Shown: one piece after another, positions 8,078 to 17,139 of the stretch
Position numbering within the stretch: the stretch's first letter is position 1
How the letters are laid out: each line of letters opens with the position of its first letter
Source of the DNA: a virus
Virus record (IMG/VR): IMGVR_UViG_3300018041_000026
Location: 1-34,463 of that record
Strand: one strand, 5' to 3'
Length of the DNA: 34,463 nucleotides
Position numbers and translations under genes: made by a program
The notes under the pieces: generated by a model
Seen by the model: the letters and a program-made list of their open reading frames with translations, nothing else
What the model was told of the DNA's origin: nothing
The model's database searches: none

Positions 8078-9421
8078 ATGGCATTAGATTTAAACGGTGC
8101 AGCAGCTGGAGTTTTACCAGCAGCAAATTTAACACCTGCACCATCAAAGGTAGCTTTACCAGGTAACTATATTGGGGATACATTCGCATTCGCGTCTCAG
8201 TACCTACCTGACACACAAGCTAAAGAATTCGCAAAGTACGGTAATCGTTCTGTATCTGGATTCCTATCAAGAATGGGAGCTGAAGTTCCTTTCTCTTCTG
8301 ATATTATCCAGTGGTCAGAGCAAGGTCGTCTTCACATTGCTGCTACAGGAATGTCTGTAACTGGTAATGTAATTACTGCAACTGGTCACTCTTTTAGAGC
8401 TGGTCAAACAGTTATCTTAACTGACGGTACAAACACTGATAAAGGTATTGTACTAGCAGAGGGCTTAACCGCTAATGAATTTGAAGTAGCTCCATATGCA
8501 GGCGCTTCATTAACTGTTACAGGTGCAGCTATCTCTGGTTTTGTTTACGGTTCTGAATTCAGAAAAGGAACTAATGGTATGTCTGGATCTCTAGAAGCTC
8601 CTAAAGACATTCACTCTGTTACTCCTATTATCATTAAAGATAAGTATGAAGTAGCTGGTTCTGACATGGCTCAAATCGGATGGATCGAAGTAGAAGGCGC
8701 TGGATACCTATGGTACCTAAAGTCTGAGTCTGAAACACGTAAGCGTTTCGAAGATTACCTAGAGCTTTCTATGGTAGAGGGCGTTCCTGCTGCTGCTGGA
8801 TCTGCTGCTCTTACTGAGAACTATAAAGGTACTGAAGGTTTATTCTACCAAGTAGAGCAAGGTGGTAACATCGCTGCTGGATCTATTGATAGCAAAACCG
8901 ATATCGATAACATCGTTAAGGTACTAGACCAAGAAGGAGCTATCCAAGAGAACGTAATCTTTGTTAACAGAACTAAATCTTTCGAGATTGACGCTGTATT
9001 AGCTGGATTAAACACTTACGGAACTCAAGGAGCTGCATCTTACGGTTTATTCGATAATGACGAAAACATGGCTCTTAGCCTTGGATTCTCAGGATTCAAC
9101 TTAGGATATGATTTCTATAAGACTGACTGGAAATACTTAAACGACGCTACAACTGGCGCTATCGCTGGTGGTGTAGATGGTTTAATTGCTCCAGCTGGTA
9201 CAACTAGCGTATATGACGAAGTAATGGGTGAGTCAGCGACTCTTCCTTTCCTACACGTTAAGTACCGCCGTTCTGCTACTGAAGACCGTAAATACAAGTC
9301 TTGGGTAGTTGGATCTGCTGGTGGAGCTAGCAATAGCGATCTTGATGCAATGCAAGTACACTTCTTATCAGAGCGTGCACTTTGTGTTATGGGAGCTAAC
9401 AACTTCGTATTATTGAAGTAA
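8078..9421 (+). CDS. Major capsid protein (HK97-type)
   Basis: This 447-residue protein lies after the scaffold and is followed by a strong terminator, as expected for the most abundant virion protein. It begins MALDLNGAAAGVLPAANLTP and contains GYLWYLKSESETRKRFEDYLE in the middle region, consistent with the spine helix. The C-terminal part has FLHVKYRRSATEDRKYKSWVV. Residues about 92-158 form a separate beta-rich, Thr/Val/Gly-rich segment (SVTGNVITATGHSFRAGQTV onward) that looks like an inserted domain on an HK97 core. Codons use a restricted set (GCT, GGA, GTA), typical of high expression. No cleavage site is evident. The identity is inferred from order, length and pattern. Confidence 0.85.
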   Translation: MALDLNGAAAGVLPAANLTPAPSKVALPGNYIGDTFAFASQYLPDTQAKEFAKYGNRSVSGFLSRMGAEVPFSSDIIQWSEQGRLHIAATGMSVTGNVITATGHSFRAGQTVILTDGTNTDKGIVLAEGLTANEFEVAPYAGASLTVTGAAISGFVYGSEFRKGTNGMSGSLEAPKDIHSVTPIIIKDKYEVAGSDMAQIGWIEVEGAGYLWYLKSESETRKRFEDYLELSMVEGVPAAAGSAALTENYKGTEGLFYQVEQGGNIAAGSIDSKTDIDNIVKVLDQEGAIQENVIFVNRTKSFEIDAVLAGLNTYGTQGAASYGLFDNDENMALSLGFSGFNLGYDFYKTDWKYLNDATTGAIAGGVDGLIAPAGTTSVYDEVMGESATLPFLHVKYRRSATEDRKYKSWVVGSAGGASNSDLDAMQVHFLSERALCVMGANNFVLLK

Positions 9422-9429
9422 TATACCTC

Positions 9430-9480
9430 GGTAGTTTACCCTCGTCACAACGGCGGGGGTAATTACTACCTTTATTTTTA
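9430..9480 (+). terminator. Rho-independent terminator after the capsid gene
   Basis: GGTAGT-TTACCC (9430-9441) pairs with GGGTAA (9457-9462) and ACTACC (9465-9470), with a 2-nt bulge. The stem is followed by TTTATTTTTA. It limits transcription past the capsid gene. No promoter box is seen before the next gene, so that gene depends on read-through. Confidence 0.8.
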
Positions 9481-9501
9481 ATCAAATTAAATAACAATAA
9501 A

Positions 9502-10257
9502 ATGGCAAAAAGAATTGCAAAGGCTCTTCCTGAGCTAAAAAATAGAGTGTTTATCTTAAAGGATGGTCTAACACCTGTGAACTATATCTTACGTTCAAGA
9601 CACTCAACAAATAAACCACTACAATATTTTGATGAAGAAATGCGAGTGTATAGAACACTTCGTTATGCATCAAACCAAACAAGTGTCTTTGAAGACGAGC
9701 AAGTAGGTGATGTTTCACTTCCTGCTATCATATTTAGAAACGGTAGACTAGATATTCGTAAAGAAGACCAAGTATTACAAGAATTTTTATTAAAGCACCC
9801 AGATAACGGTAGCATATTTTTTGAATTTGACCCTGGAGCACAAGCAGAAGCTGAGCTTGATAGAGTTGAGTTGGAACTTGAAGCAATGAACGCAGTTAGG
9901 TCTTTAGATATTGAAGATTTAGAAGCTATCGCAAGATCTGTAATCAAAGGTCGTATCAATAACATGACCTCTAAAGAAATTAAGAGAGATATGTTGATGT
10001 GGGCTAAAAACAACCCAGATAAGTTCATGGGGTTACTCAACGACGAGAACCTTAAACTTAGAAACTTAGCTATTAGAGCGGTTGAAATGGGAGTTATTTC
10101 TGTAGACCAAGATCAACGAACTGTTAAGTGGGGATCTGGAAAGAAAGAGAAGATTGTTACCATACCTTACGGTGAGAATGTTTACTCTGCTCTAGGTGCT
10201 TATTTTAAAACAGACGAAGGACTTGACGTTATGCAAAAGATCGCAAACGAATTGTAA
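9502..10257 (+). CDS. Conserved head-region protein of unknown function
   Basis: This 251-residue protein sits right after the major capsid gene. The N-terminal ~110 residues are mixed alpha/beta (FILKDGLTPVNYILRSRHS, then VSLPAIIFRNGRLDI) and end IFFEFDPGAQAEAELDRVEL. The C-terminal part is helical, with VIKGRINNMTSKEIKRDMLM and DENLKLRNLAIRAVEMG. Proteins of this size and position are common after the capsid gene in Bacteroidota podovirus-like phages and are probably virion or head-completion proteins, but I know no demonstrated function. It lies between two terminators and has no obvious promoter of its own, so its level is probably well below that of the capsid protein. No catalytic motif, signal peptide or membrane segment is seen. 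Confidence 0.65.
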   Translation: MAKRIAKALPELKNRVFILKDGLTPVNYILRSRHSTNKPLQYFDEEMRVYRTLRYASNQTSVFEDEQVGDVSLPAIIFRNGRLDIRKEDQVLQEFLLKHPDNGSIFFEFDPGAQAEAELDRVELELEAMNAVRSLDIEDLEAIARSVIKGRINNMTSKEIKRDMLMWAKNNPDKFMGLLNDENLKLRNLAIRAVEMGVISVDQDQRTVKWGSGKKEKIVTIPYGENVYSALGAYFKTDEGLDVMQKIANEL

Positions 10258-10280
10258 GCATACGTTCAAAGCATATGTGA

Positions 10281-10314
10281 AAGGAGGGTGTCAAAAGGCA
10301 TCCTCTTTTTTTTT
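10281..10314 (+). terminator. Rho-independent terminator immediately before a promoter
   Basis: GAGGGTG (10284-10290) pairs with CATCCTC (10299-10305), including one G-U pair. The stem can extend by AAG/TTT and is followed by a run of nine T ending at 10314. The -7 box of the next promoter begins 2 nt later. Confidence 0.82.
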
Positions 10315-10315
10315 G

Positions 10316-10323
10316 TATTTTTG
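10316..10323 (+). promoter_or_regulatory. Bacteroidota-type promoter -7 box (TATTTTTG)
   Basis: TATTTTTG fits TAnnTTTG and ends 17 nt before the ATG at 10341. It abuts the T-run of the preceding terminator. It would start the adaptor and tail unit. Confidence 0.65.
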
Positions 10324-10340
10324 TACCAAATAAACGGGAT

Positions 10341-11045
10341 ATGGTTCATATGATAGACGACGTGAGAAAGACTGTTCTCACTGCGTTAAATAAAGAGAAT
10401 AGAGGGTACTTGACTCCTGAGCAGTTTAACTTATACGCTAAGCAGGCTCAGATGAATGTATTCAACCTATACTTCTCTGAATATAACAAGCTTGTAGCGA
10501 TGAAAAACGCTAGAAGACTCAGCTCTGAGCACGGAGACACCTTAAGTGCGTTGCAAGAAAAGATAGATTCTTTTGTAACGTCAGATGATATTAGTATTGA
10601 CGGAAGTTCTTACCCGATACCTTCTGATATGTACCAAGCGATTAACTTGCAGTACGACGGAAAGATTGCTGAAAAGGTTTCTCTTTCTAGAGCTTTACTT
10701 CTTGGTTCATCTAATATGACCTCTCCAAACTCACTATATCCCACATACACTGAGTCTGATGGTGTATACAAAATGAACCCGACAAATGTAACAGTGGATG
10801 TAATAGTTAACTACATAAGAGTTCCTAAAGACCCTGTGTGGACTTATCAAAACATATCAGCTTCAGAAGACCCTATATTCAACCCTAACATAACTGGATA
10901 CCAAGACTTCGAAGTTCCCGCTGAAGACGCACCAAAACTTGTTTTAGAGATTCTTAAATTAGCTGGTGTTACAATAAGAGACGCAGAGGTTGTTCAAGGA
11001 GCGACAAGTTTGGATACCAATCAATACCAAAAAGAAAACTCATAA
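10341..11045 (+). CDS. Probable head-tail adaptor / connector protein 1
   Basis: This 234-residue protein starts 17 nt after a promoter box; a second in-frame ATG at 10350 is possible. The N-terminus is helical (KTVLTALNKENRGYLTPEQFNL region), as in connector proteins that bind under the portal. A beta-rich middle (SSYPIPSDMYQAINLQYDG; VTVDVIVNYIRVPKDP) and a C-terminal helix (FEVPAEDAPKLVLEILKLAG) follow. The order, capsid then adaptor 1, adaptor 2 and large tail hub protein, matches short-tailed phages. The stop and the next ATG are 3 nt apart. Assignment is mainly by order; the exact ring position cannot be read from sequence. Confidence 0.55.
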   Translation: MVHMIDDVRKTVLTALNKENRGYLTPEQFNLYAKQAQMNVFNLYFSEYNKLVAMKNARRLSSEHGDTLSALQEKIDSFVTSDDISIDGSSYPIPSDMYQAINLQYDGKIAEKVSLSRALLLGSSNMTSPNSLYPTYTESDGVYKMNPTNVTVDVIVNYIRVPKDPVWTYQNISASEDPIFNPNITGYQDFEVPAEDAPKLVLEILKLAGVTIRDAEVVQGATSLDTNQYQKENS

Positions 11046-11048
11046 GAG

Positions 11049-11918
11049 ATGGCAGCAGCAAACGATAGAGCGTATTACGAAGATGGCCAGTACTGGGGTG
11101 AAGAACAGTATGTTAAAATGGCTGATGTCGTAAATAACTTTCGACTTTTTTACGTTGGAGACAGCAAGGTAATTAACTCGGTAGATAGAAGTGATATTAT
11201 ATTTCATGCGAAGCGTGGGTTACAAGAAATCCACTACGACGCACTTAACGAGATAAAGGTTTGGGAACAAGATTTACCAGACAATTTACAAGTGGTTTTC
11301 CCAAGAGACTTTATCAGATTAGTAAGGATATCATACAAAGACGATACAGGAAGGTTAATACCTCTTAACGAAAGCACAAGAACAAAAGTTGTTGATCAAG
11401 GGCCTTTACAAGATTCATTTGGTAACTTCTTCTCTGATGAGGTTAACACATCTAACAACCTTATATACGGTACACCTATTCACGATATTCGAAGTGCTGA
11501 GTATAATGTAGAATTAACAGACCCTACCTCAAACCAAGATGACTACTCTGGTGGTAGATTCGGTCTAGATACATCTGACGCAAACACCAATAGTTTATAT
11601 AACGTAAATACCAAGCTTGGTGTTATAAACTTTAGCTCTCAGCTGGACGGAAAACTTCTAGTTATAGAATACGTGACAGATGGTCTATACAATACCACAG
11701 ATTCAGATTTAAGAGTCCATAAACTCGCTGAAGACTTTTTATACAAGTATATCGCTCATGAGATTATCAAAAACAAGTTTGGTGTTCAAGAGTATATTGT
11801 AAGGAGAATGAAAAAGGACGCATCTTCTTCGTTAAGAAACACGAAGATCAGGATGATGGACATACACCCATTAGATATACTTAAAGTCTTAAGAGGACGA
11901 GATAAATGGATTAAGTAA
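11049..11918 (+). CDS. Probable head-tail adaptor / tail tube-like protein 2
   Basis: This 289-residue protein has helices near the start (MADVVNNFRLFYVG; DIIFHAKRGLQEIHYDALNE), a central beta-rich part with PRDFIRLVRISYKDDTGRLI and LGVINFSSQLDGKLLVIEYV, and a basic C-terminus (YIVRRMKKDASSSLRNTKIR). The pattern of a helical start plus a beta sandwich resembles tail tubular and adaptor proteins of podoviruses (T7 gp11-like or P22 gp4-like roles). Its stop codon overlaps the next start by 1 nt (TAATG), so it is translationally coupled to the 1030-residue tail protein. The label rests on context and fold impression. Confidence 0.55.
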   Translation: MAAANDRAYYEDGQYWGEEQYVKMADVVNNFRLFYVGDSKVINSVDRSDIIFHAKRGLQEIHYDALNEIKVWEQDLPDNLQVVFPRDFIRLVRISYKDDTGRLIPLNESTRTKVVDQGPLQDSFGNFFSDEVNTSNNLIYGTPIHDIRSAEYNVELTDPTSNQDDYSGGRFGLDTSDANTNSLYNVNTKLGVINFSSQLDGKLLVIEYVTDGLYNTTDSDLRVHKLAEDFLYKYIAHEIIKNKFGVQEYIVRRMKKDASSSLRNTKIRMMDIHPLDILKVLRGRDKWIK

Positions 11919-14900
11919 TGAAGATAAAGAACGTTTTTACATCTGGAAAGATGAACAAAGACGCTGATGAGCGTCTTATACCTCAGGGTGAATATAGAGA
12001 TGCTTTGAACGTAAAGGTAGCTAACTCTGAAGGATCGGATGTTGGATCTATCGAGAACGCTTTATCTAACGCAGTTAAAAGTAGTTTAGACTTTGGATCA
12101 AATGCTGAGTGTATCGGATCTGTAAGTAGTGACGGACTCAAAAAAATATACTGGTTTGTAGTTTCTGATAACGGATCTTATATAGTAGAGTATAACGAAG
12201 AAACAGAGGCTTCAGAAATTATTATTAGTGGCAGTGCACTCAACTTTAGTTCAGATTACAGAATACACAGCTCTGATATTGTAATAGATTCAGATAACGA
12301 CAAAGTATTCTTATACTGGACGGATAATAACAATCCTCCAAGACGTATAGAGATATCTGAAGCTAAATTATGGACTACCTTTACAGATGCTGATATATCT
12401 GTTATAAAAGCAGCTCCTAAAAACGAGCCTACATTTACAGGATATAACTCGGCTCAGTACGCTGACAACAACAATATAGAAGACAAGATGTTTTCTTTCG
12501 CTTACCGATACCAATATACTCACGGTGAGTGGAGTGCTTTATCGCCATTCTCTGAACCTGCATTTTTAGCAGGAATAATAGATACCGACTTTTCTGACTC
12601 AGAAAATCAAGGTATGGCTAACACATGGAACAATATACAAGTGTTTTACAACAACGGAGGGGCTGAAGTAAAGAAAGTTGAGGTATACGCCGTAGAAAAC
12701 GGTAAAAACACTGCATACAGAATACATACAGATAAGAAGCTTGGTGCTGATAACTTAACAGATTCTTTCTACTTCAGAAACGACAAGACATATCCTGTAT
12801 TGGCTTCAAATGAATTCAATAAAGTATATGACAACGTTCCTTTAAAAGCCTCTACACAGGCTATGATAGGTAATAGATTGGTTTATGGGGGTTATGAAGA
12901 AAACTACGATATTGATACTACTCTAAACTATTCTTTAGCACAAACACCAGGGAATACAATAACAGGTGGTCAAGCAGAAAAAACACTAAAAGCTGGGCAC
13001 ACATACGAGGTTGGCTTTGTTTATTTTGATGACTACGGTAGAAAGTCAACTGTACTTTCTAATTACTTAGAAAGCACTATAAATTTTAGTGCTAACGATA
13101 CTTCTACAAGATTAAGAGTAAATATAGAACACTTAGCTCCTAGTTGGGCTAAGAGATATAAGTTTGCTGTAAAGTCTAATGTTGGTCTGTATGAAACCAT
13201 AAGAACTGAAGGTCCTGCATACAAGAAAGATGGTGTGATGTATGTTAAAATGTATCAAGATGATTACAACAAACTAAGCACTGAAAGAAATGTTGTCCTA
13301 AAGAATAATGGAAAGGGACGTATGGCTACTAAGTATATTTTCGATTTTGTAGAAATATATACAGCTGAAGCCAATGAACTTTACTCTGGTTCTGAAGCAG
13401 GAGCTTACGCTAAACTAGAATCTTCTTTTGATGTAAACACAGTCTTTGATTGGGTTAGTGGAGCTTTGGTAGATCCTAATCAAGTGGACGTTGACACTGA
13501 TACCGCATTAGTTTTTGAGTCTGTAGAGAAATCAGCTCCAGAGTCAGTGTACTACGAAGTTCCTGGAACTTACGATATTATAGATCGATACCATCAAGGC
13601 AACAGTCAAAATCAGAACGCAACAGACGACGGTATAGTAATTTTAGATGCTTACAACGCTTGGGCTTTCGGAGATGGAACAGAGTCTGCTAAAGCGTTAG
13701 ACTTACAGACCAACCTACAAATATACATGGGTGTTAGGGTTAACGAAGAAATAGATGATTACGGTAAAACTGTACGTCCTTCATCAATCACTTACAGCGA
13801 AGTATACGAACAATCTACAGGATATAACGGCTTGAGTTCTTTCAACCTAAATCTACTAAACTACAAAGATTTAGACGATAAATATGGTCGTATTACCAAG
13901 GTTGTGTCTAAAGACACCGATCTTATATCGTTTCAAGAAGATAAGGTTCATAGAATCCTTGTAAACAAAAACGTTTTATTCACAGCATCTGGAACAGGTG
14001 ACGTATCTCAAACACTTAATGTATTAGGTCAAGAAGTAGCTTACTTGGGAGAGTATGGTATAAATAACTCACCTGACTCAGTTCAGCTATGGAGAAACAG
14101 TATATACTTTGTAGATAACAGACGTGGAGTTGTTTGTGATTTAGATGCCAACGGAATATTCGAGATATCCCAATACGGGATGAAGCGTTGGTTTAACGAC
14201 AACTTAAGTTTAGAATCTGGAAACACAGCCATCGCTGGTTACGACCCGTATAACGATCATTACATCGCATCAATAGGAGACCAATACACCGTTGCTTTCA
14301 GTACAGACGCTAAAGGGTGGGCCTCTTTTTATTCTTACATTCCAGAGTCCATGACTAGTGTAGGTAATAATTTCTATACTTTTAAGGATGGTCAATTATA
14401 TAAACATAATATTAAGACAGGTCAAAGAAATGTGTTTTATGGTCAATCTCCTGCAAACACAGAGGTTGAGTTTGTAATGAATGCTTCGCCTTCTGAGGTA
14501 AAAATATTCAAAGCAGTTGAGTTGGAAGGTAATTCAGGAAACTGGGACGCAAGTATTGTAACTAATTTAGACGAAGGTCACATCAACAAACTATCCTTCA
14601 AAGATAAAGAAGACAAATACTGGGCTTACATTAGAAGAAACCTAGATGATATACTTAATACAAGACTACTTTCTGTTCAGGGTATAGGTAATCTAACTAG
14701 CATAGACGGCAATACTGCTGCGTTTATTAATGTTCCTTCGTCTGCAAGAGTAGGTGATTCATTATATTTCTTTGATGGTGTAGACAATCTACTAATGGGT
14801 TCTGTAACAGACAAGACAAGTACAACGCTTGTGGTAGATACAGTAAATAATACACCGTCGGTATCTGACTTTTGTTTTGTAGCTAAAAACCCTGAAGCAG

Positions 14901-15010
14901 AAAGCTATGGTTTAAAAGGTTATCACGCCAACGTAAGATTAACTAACAACACTACTGAACCTCTAGAGTTATTCGCTGTTAACAGTGAAGTAGTCAAGAG
15001 CTTCATGTAA
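11918..15010 (+). CDS. Large tail hub / DNA stabilisation protein (P22 gp10-like role)
   Basis: This 1030-residue protein begins with segments typical of a family widespread in short-tailed marine phages (NKDADERLIPQGEYRDALNV, SEGSDVGSIENALSN). It then carries repeated beta-strand blocks with W/Y and D-x-D-rich turns (KIYWFVVSDNG, KVFLYWTDNNNPPRRIEI, IYFVDNRRGVVCDLDANG), suggesting a propeller-like core. The C-terminal part is beta-rich. In this family the protein closes the tail and holds packaged DNA. There is no peptidase, lysozyme or pectate-lyase motif visible. It is the last gene of the adaptor unit: a new promoter box begins 8 nt after the stop. Tail hub function is inferred from family and order. 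Confidence 0.68.
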   Translation: MKIKNVFTSGKMNKDADERLIPQGEYRDALNVKVANSEGSDVGSIENALSNAVKSSLDFGSNAECIGSVSSDGLKKIYWFVVSDNGSYIVEYNEETEASEIIISGSALNFSSDYRIHSSDIVIDSDNDKVFLYWTDNNNPPRRIEISEAKLWTTFTDADISVIKAAPKNEPTFTGYNSAQYADNNNIEDKMFSFAYRYQYTHGEWSALSPFSEPAFLAGIIDTDFSDSENQGMANTWNNIQVFYNNGGAEVKKVEVYAVENGKNTAYRIHTDKKLGADNLTDSFYFRNDKTYPVLASNEFNKVYDNVPLKASTQAMIGNRLVYGGYEENYDIDTTLNYSLAQTPGNTITGGQAEKTLKAGHTYEVGFVYFDDYGRKSTVLSNYLESTINFSANDTSTRLRVNIEHLAPSWAKRYKFAVKSNVGLYETIRTEGPAYKKDGVMYVKMYQDDYNKLSTERNVVLKNNGKGRMATKYIFDFVEIYTAEANELYSGSEAGAYAKLESSFDVNTVFDWVSGALVDPNQVDVDTDTALVFESVEKSAPESVYYEVPGTYDIIDRYHQGNSQNQNATDDGIVILDAYNAWAFGDGTESAKALDLQTNLQIYMGVRVNEEIDDYGKTVRPSSITYSEVYEQSTGYNGLSSFNLNLLNYKDLDDKYGRITKVVSKDTDLISFQEDKVHRILVNKNVLFTASGTGDVSQTLNVLGQEVAYLGEYGINNSPDSVQLWRNSIYFVDNRRGVVCDLDANGIFEISQYGMKRWFNDNLSLESGNTAIAGYDPYNDHYIASIGDQYTVAFSTDAKGWASFYSYIPESMTSVGNNFYTFKDGQLYKHNIKTGQRNVFYGQSPANTEVEFVMNASPSEVKIFKAVELEGNSGNWDASIVTNLDEGHINKLSFKDKEDKYWAYIRRNLDDILNTRLLSVQGIGNLTSIDGNTAAFINVPSSARVGDSLYFFDGVDNLLMGSVTDKTSTTLVVDTVNNTPSVSDFCFVAKNPEAESYGLKGYHANVRLTNNTTEPLELFAVNSEVVKSFM

Positions 15011-15017
15011 TAATTTG

Positions 15018-15025
15018 TATATTTG
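15018..15025 (+). promoter_or_regulatory. Bacteroidota-type promoter -7 box (TATATTTG)
   Basis: TATATTTG lies 8 nt after the tail hub stop codon and ends 15 nt before the ATG at 15041. It would drive the three ejection-type genes that follow, a 10.5-kb unit ending at the convergent terminator. Confidence 0.65.
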
Positions 15026-15040
15026 TAAAAATAAAACGAT

Positions 15041-15649
15041 ATGAGTTTATTTGAAAAAATAGGTAAGCTTGCCGGACTAGGAGGTTCGGGCGCTGCATTA
15101 GGTGGAGCGGGTTTAGCTATTGGTGCTATCGGATCGATAGGACAAATGATTTCTGGAGCTTCAAGAGCTAATAAAGCTAGAAAAGCATTAGAGAATTACC
15201 AAAGACAAGAACTTAAGAATGTAACGGAAGGTATGAGAGTATCTACTCTTGCTGCCGAGATGAAGACAGAAGAAGCGCAAAGACGCTTTGCTACTACTGT
15301 TGGTGCACTACAATCAGGAGGAGTTAGAGGTCTTGTAGGTGGTTTAGGAGTAGCTGAGCAACAACAACAACAGCAGCAACAACAAATCGCAGCTGACCTT
15401 GATAGACAGCAAACTCAAATAGAGCAAATGAGAGCTCAAGACGAAGCAAGAATCAGAGGTATGCAAGAGGCAAGAGAAAGCCAAGAAATACAAGGTATGG
15501 GAGCTGAACTTGCCGCTGGTAGACAAATGCTAAACGCAGGAATCACCGGACTAGCGGGTACCGCTATGGCAGGATTCAAAATGGCTAATCCGGCTAATAG
15601 CTTTCTTAGTAATGATGAATTAGCTAAAGAATTAACAGGTAATGTCTAA
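15041..15649 (+). CDS. Probable internal virion / DNA ejection protein (small)
   Basis: This 202-residue protein has a Gly/Ala-rich hydrophobic N-terminus (about 10-40, GGAGLAIGAIGSIGQMISGA), a long amphipathic helical middle (KARKALENYQRQELKNVTEG, then RARIRGMQEARESQEIQ-like stretches) and a second Gly/Ala-rich segment near the C-terminus (ITGLAGTAMAGF). A run of nine Gln occupies residues 107-115. This make-up resembles podovirus ejection proteins that leave the capsid ahead of the DNA and insert in the host envelope. It has its own promoter box 15 nt upstream and overlaps the next gene by 8 nt. The call is by composition and position. Confidence 0.6.
   Translation: MSLFEKIGKLAGLGGSGAALGGAGLAIGAIGSIGQMISGASRANKARKALENYQRQELKNVTEGMRVSTLAAEMKTEEAQRRFATTVGALQSGGVRGLVGGLGVAEQQQQQQQQQIAADLDRQQTQIEQMRAQDEARIRGMQEARESQEIQGMGAELAAGRQMLNAGITGLAGTAMAGFKMANPANSFLSNDELAKELTGNV
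15359..15385 (+). repeat. Poly-glutamine CAA/CAG triplet repeat
   Basis: Nine consecutive Gln codons (CAA x4, CAG x2, CAA x3) lie inside the small ejection protein. It is a potential slippage site whose length changes would stay in frame. Confidence 0.9.
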
Positions 15650-17126
15650 AGGAGGAGCATACTACGCAGCAGCTGGAGCAGCTAATCAAGTACAGCCAGT
15701 TAGCTTTGGTGACATAGCAATGGGATTTGCTAATATCGCTGAATCTAAAAGAAAAGAGTCTGCTGAGCAAGCTAAATATCGTCAAGACTTCTTAATGAAA
15801 CAGCAGGAGCTGTTTGGTAACGAAATTATAGGAGAGTTTGACGGTACAGGGATCGATAATATCGATGGCGTAGCTGATAAAACAAAAGACTCGATAAAAA
15901 AACATGCTGAGATACTAAACTCATTATATGAGGACGGTAAAATAAGTGAGTCTCAACTAAACTCTAGAATGAGAAAGCTATCAAACGCTTCAGCTCAGTA
16001 TAGAAACATGGTAGGTAACGTATCTTCTTTTATACAGCAACACAATGAACTTGGTGGTAAATCATCTAAATACAATGAAGCTGTTATAGAGCGCCTAAAC
16101 TCATTTACACAGGACATGCTGCCTGTTGTTAACGAAAATAGTGAGTTGGTTTTTCTAAGTAGAGGTGGCAAGAGAGGCTTACAACAAACTTCTTTATCTG
16201 GTATGCAAGATATGTTATCAGCTAAAGAAGGTATTAGTGATAACGATATATTCAAGGGTGTTATGGCTGGTATCAAACCAACCACACAAGTCAAAGGAAA
16301 GGCTGTAGTTTCTACATATATGCCCAACGGAGATCTTAGCGCAAACACTAAAAACTTCCTAAAAGAACAGTTCGATACAATGTCAGACGATCAGTTAATT
16401 GATTTGGCTGTAAAGAATGATATTGATTATGGAGATGGTTTAGAAATAGAAAATAAAGACGCTCTTAAGAGTAGTCTTATGAATGTATATGAAAATAAAA
16501 CCAAATCATACCTTACAGATCAGGAAGCTGCAAATGAAGTTGAAGGAATAAGACTATCTATACAAAGAGGTAACTTTAAAATTTCTTCAGACAGAGAAGA
16601 GAGGGCTAAGAAAAAAGAAGCTGAAGCAGAAAGAAAAATGCTTGACCCTCAATCAACTGTTGTTAATTACAATGAAGGTCAATACGCAGCTAAGGTTTGG
16701 CAAACTCCTTTAGATAAAACATATAACATAGCTCCTTATATTGAGGGTGCTACAGAACTAAAACATTCTGGTGCTGTTCAGTTGACTCAGGTAGAGCAAA
16801 TTAATACAGGTACCGACGAGAATCCAAACTATAAATACCGTTTAAGTGTTTATATACCACCTTCAAAATCTAGTCTTGACAGCACGGAATTAATGGGTAT
16901 AGGATCTACAATATCTAATAAAGCCGAAGAAATGAGAAACAATGGAGCTACTCAAGAGGAGATAGACACTTATATTAGTCAAACTAAGCAGGCTTATGGT
17001 ATTTCTGGATCAGGACTAACTTACCAAACAATAGATGTTAATGAATCTGACCTATTAAAACTACAGAAGTTTTTACCAGACGATTTTATCGAGGAACAAA
17101 AGAACTTAAACAACCTATTCCAATAA
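15642..17126 (+). CDS. Probable internal virion protein (medium)
   Basis: This 494-residue protein overlaps the previous gene by 8 nt. It starts with a small-residue-rich segment (SKGGAYYAAAGAANQVQPV) followed by a long helical and coiled-coil region (ANIAESKRKESAEQAKYRQ; SQLNSRMRKLSNASAQYRN). A charged helix with EEAKKKEAEAERK-like composition lies near 320-335, and the C-terminal third is mixed, with a beta-rich stretch (YKYRLSVYIPPSK). No catalytic residues were recognised and it has no signal peptide. Its place between the small ejection protein and the giant polyvalent protein suggests a middle member of an ejectosome, like T7 gp14-15-16 or P22 gp7-20-16. That is inference. Confidence 0.55.
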   Translation: MSKGGAYYAAAGAANQVQPVSFGDIAMGFANIAESKRKESAEQAKYRQDFLMKQQELFGNEIIGEFDGTGIDNIDGVADKTKDSIKKHAEILNSLYEDGKISESQLNSRMRKLSNASAQYRNMVGNVSSFIQQHNELGGKSSKYNEAVIERLNSFTQDMLPVVNENSELVFLSRGGKRGLQQTSLSGMQDMLSAKEGISDNDIFKGVMAGIKPTTQVKGKAVVSTYMPNGDLSANTKNFLKEQFDTMSDDQLIDLAVKNDIDYGDGLEIENKDALKSSLMNVYENKTKSYLTDQEAANEVEGIRLSIQRGNFKISSDREERAKKKEAEAERKMLDPQSTVVNYNEGQYAAKVWQTPLDKTYNIAPYIEGATELKHSGAVQLTQVEQINTGTDENPNYKYRLSVYIPPSKSSLDSTELMGIGSTISNKAEEMRNNGATQEEIDTYISQTKQAYGISGSGLTYQTIDVNESDLLKLQKFLPDDFIEEQKNLNNLFQ

Positions 17127-17139
17127 CAAAATAAAGGGA

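Noticed and set aside
9663-10040. Minus-strand frame of 125 codons inside the gene after the capsid gene
   Set aside because: Leu/Ser-rich antisense translation with no motif; it lies wholly within a better supported plus-strand gene.
15995-16348. Minus-strand frame of 117 codons inside the medium internal virion protein gene
   Set aside because: Antisense to a well-placed virion gene, no promoter box, and unlikely composition.
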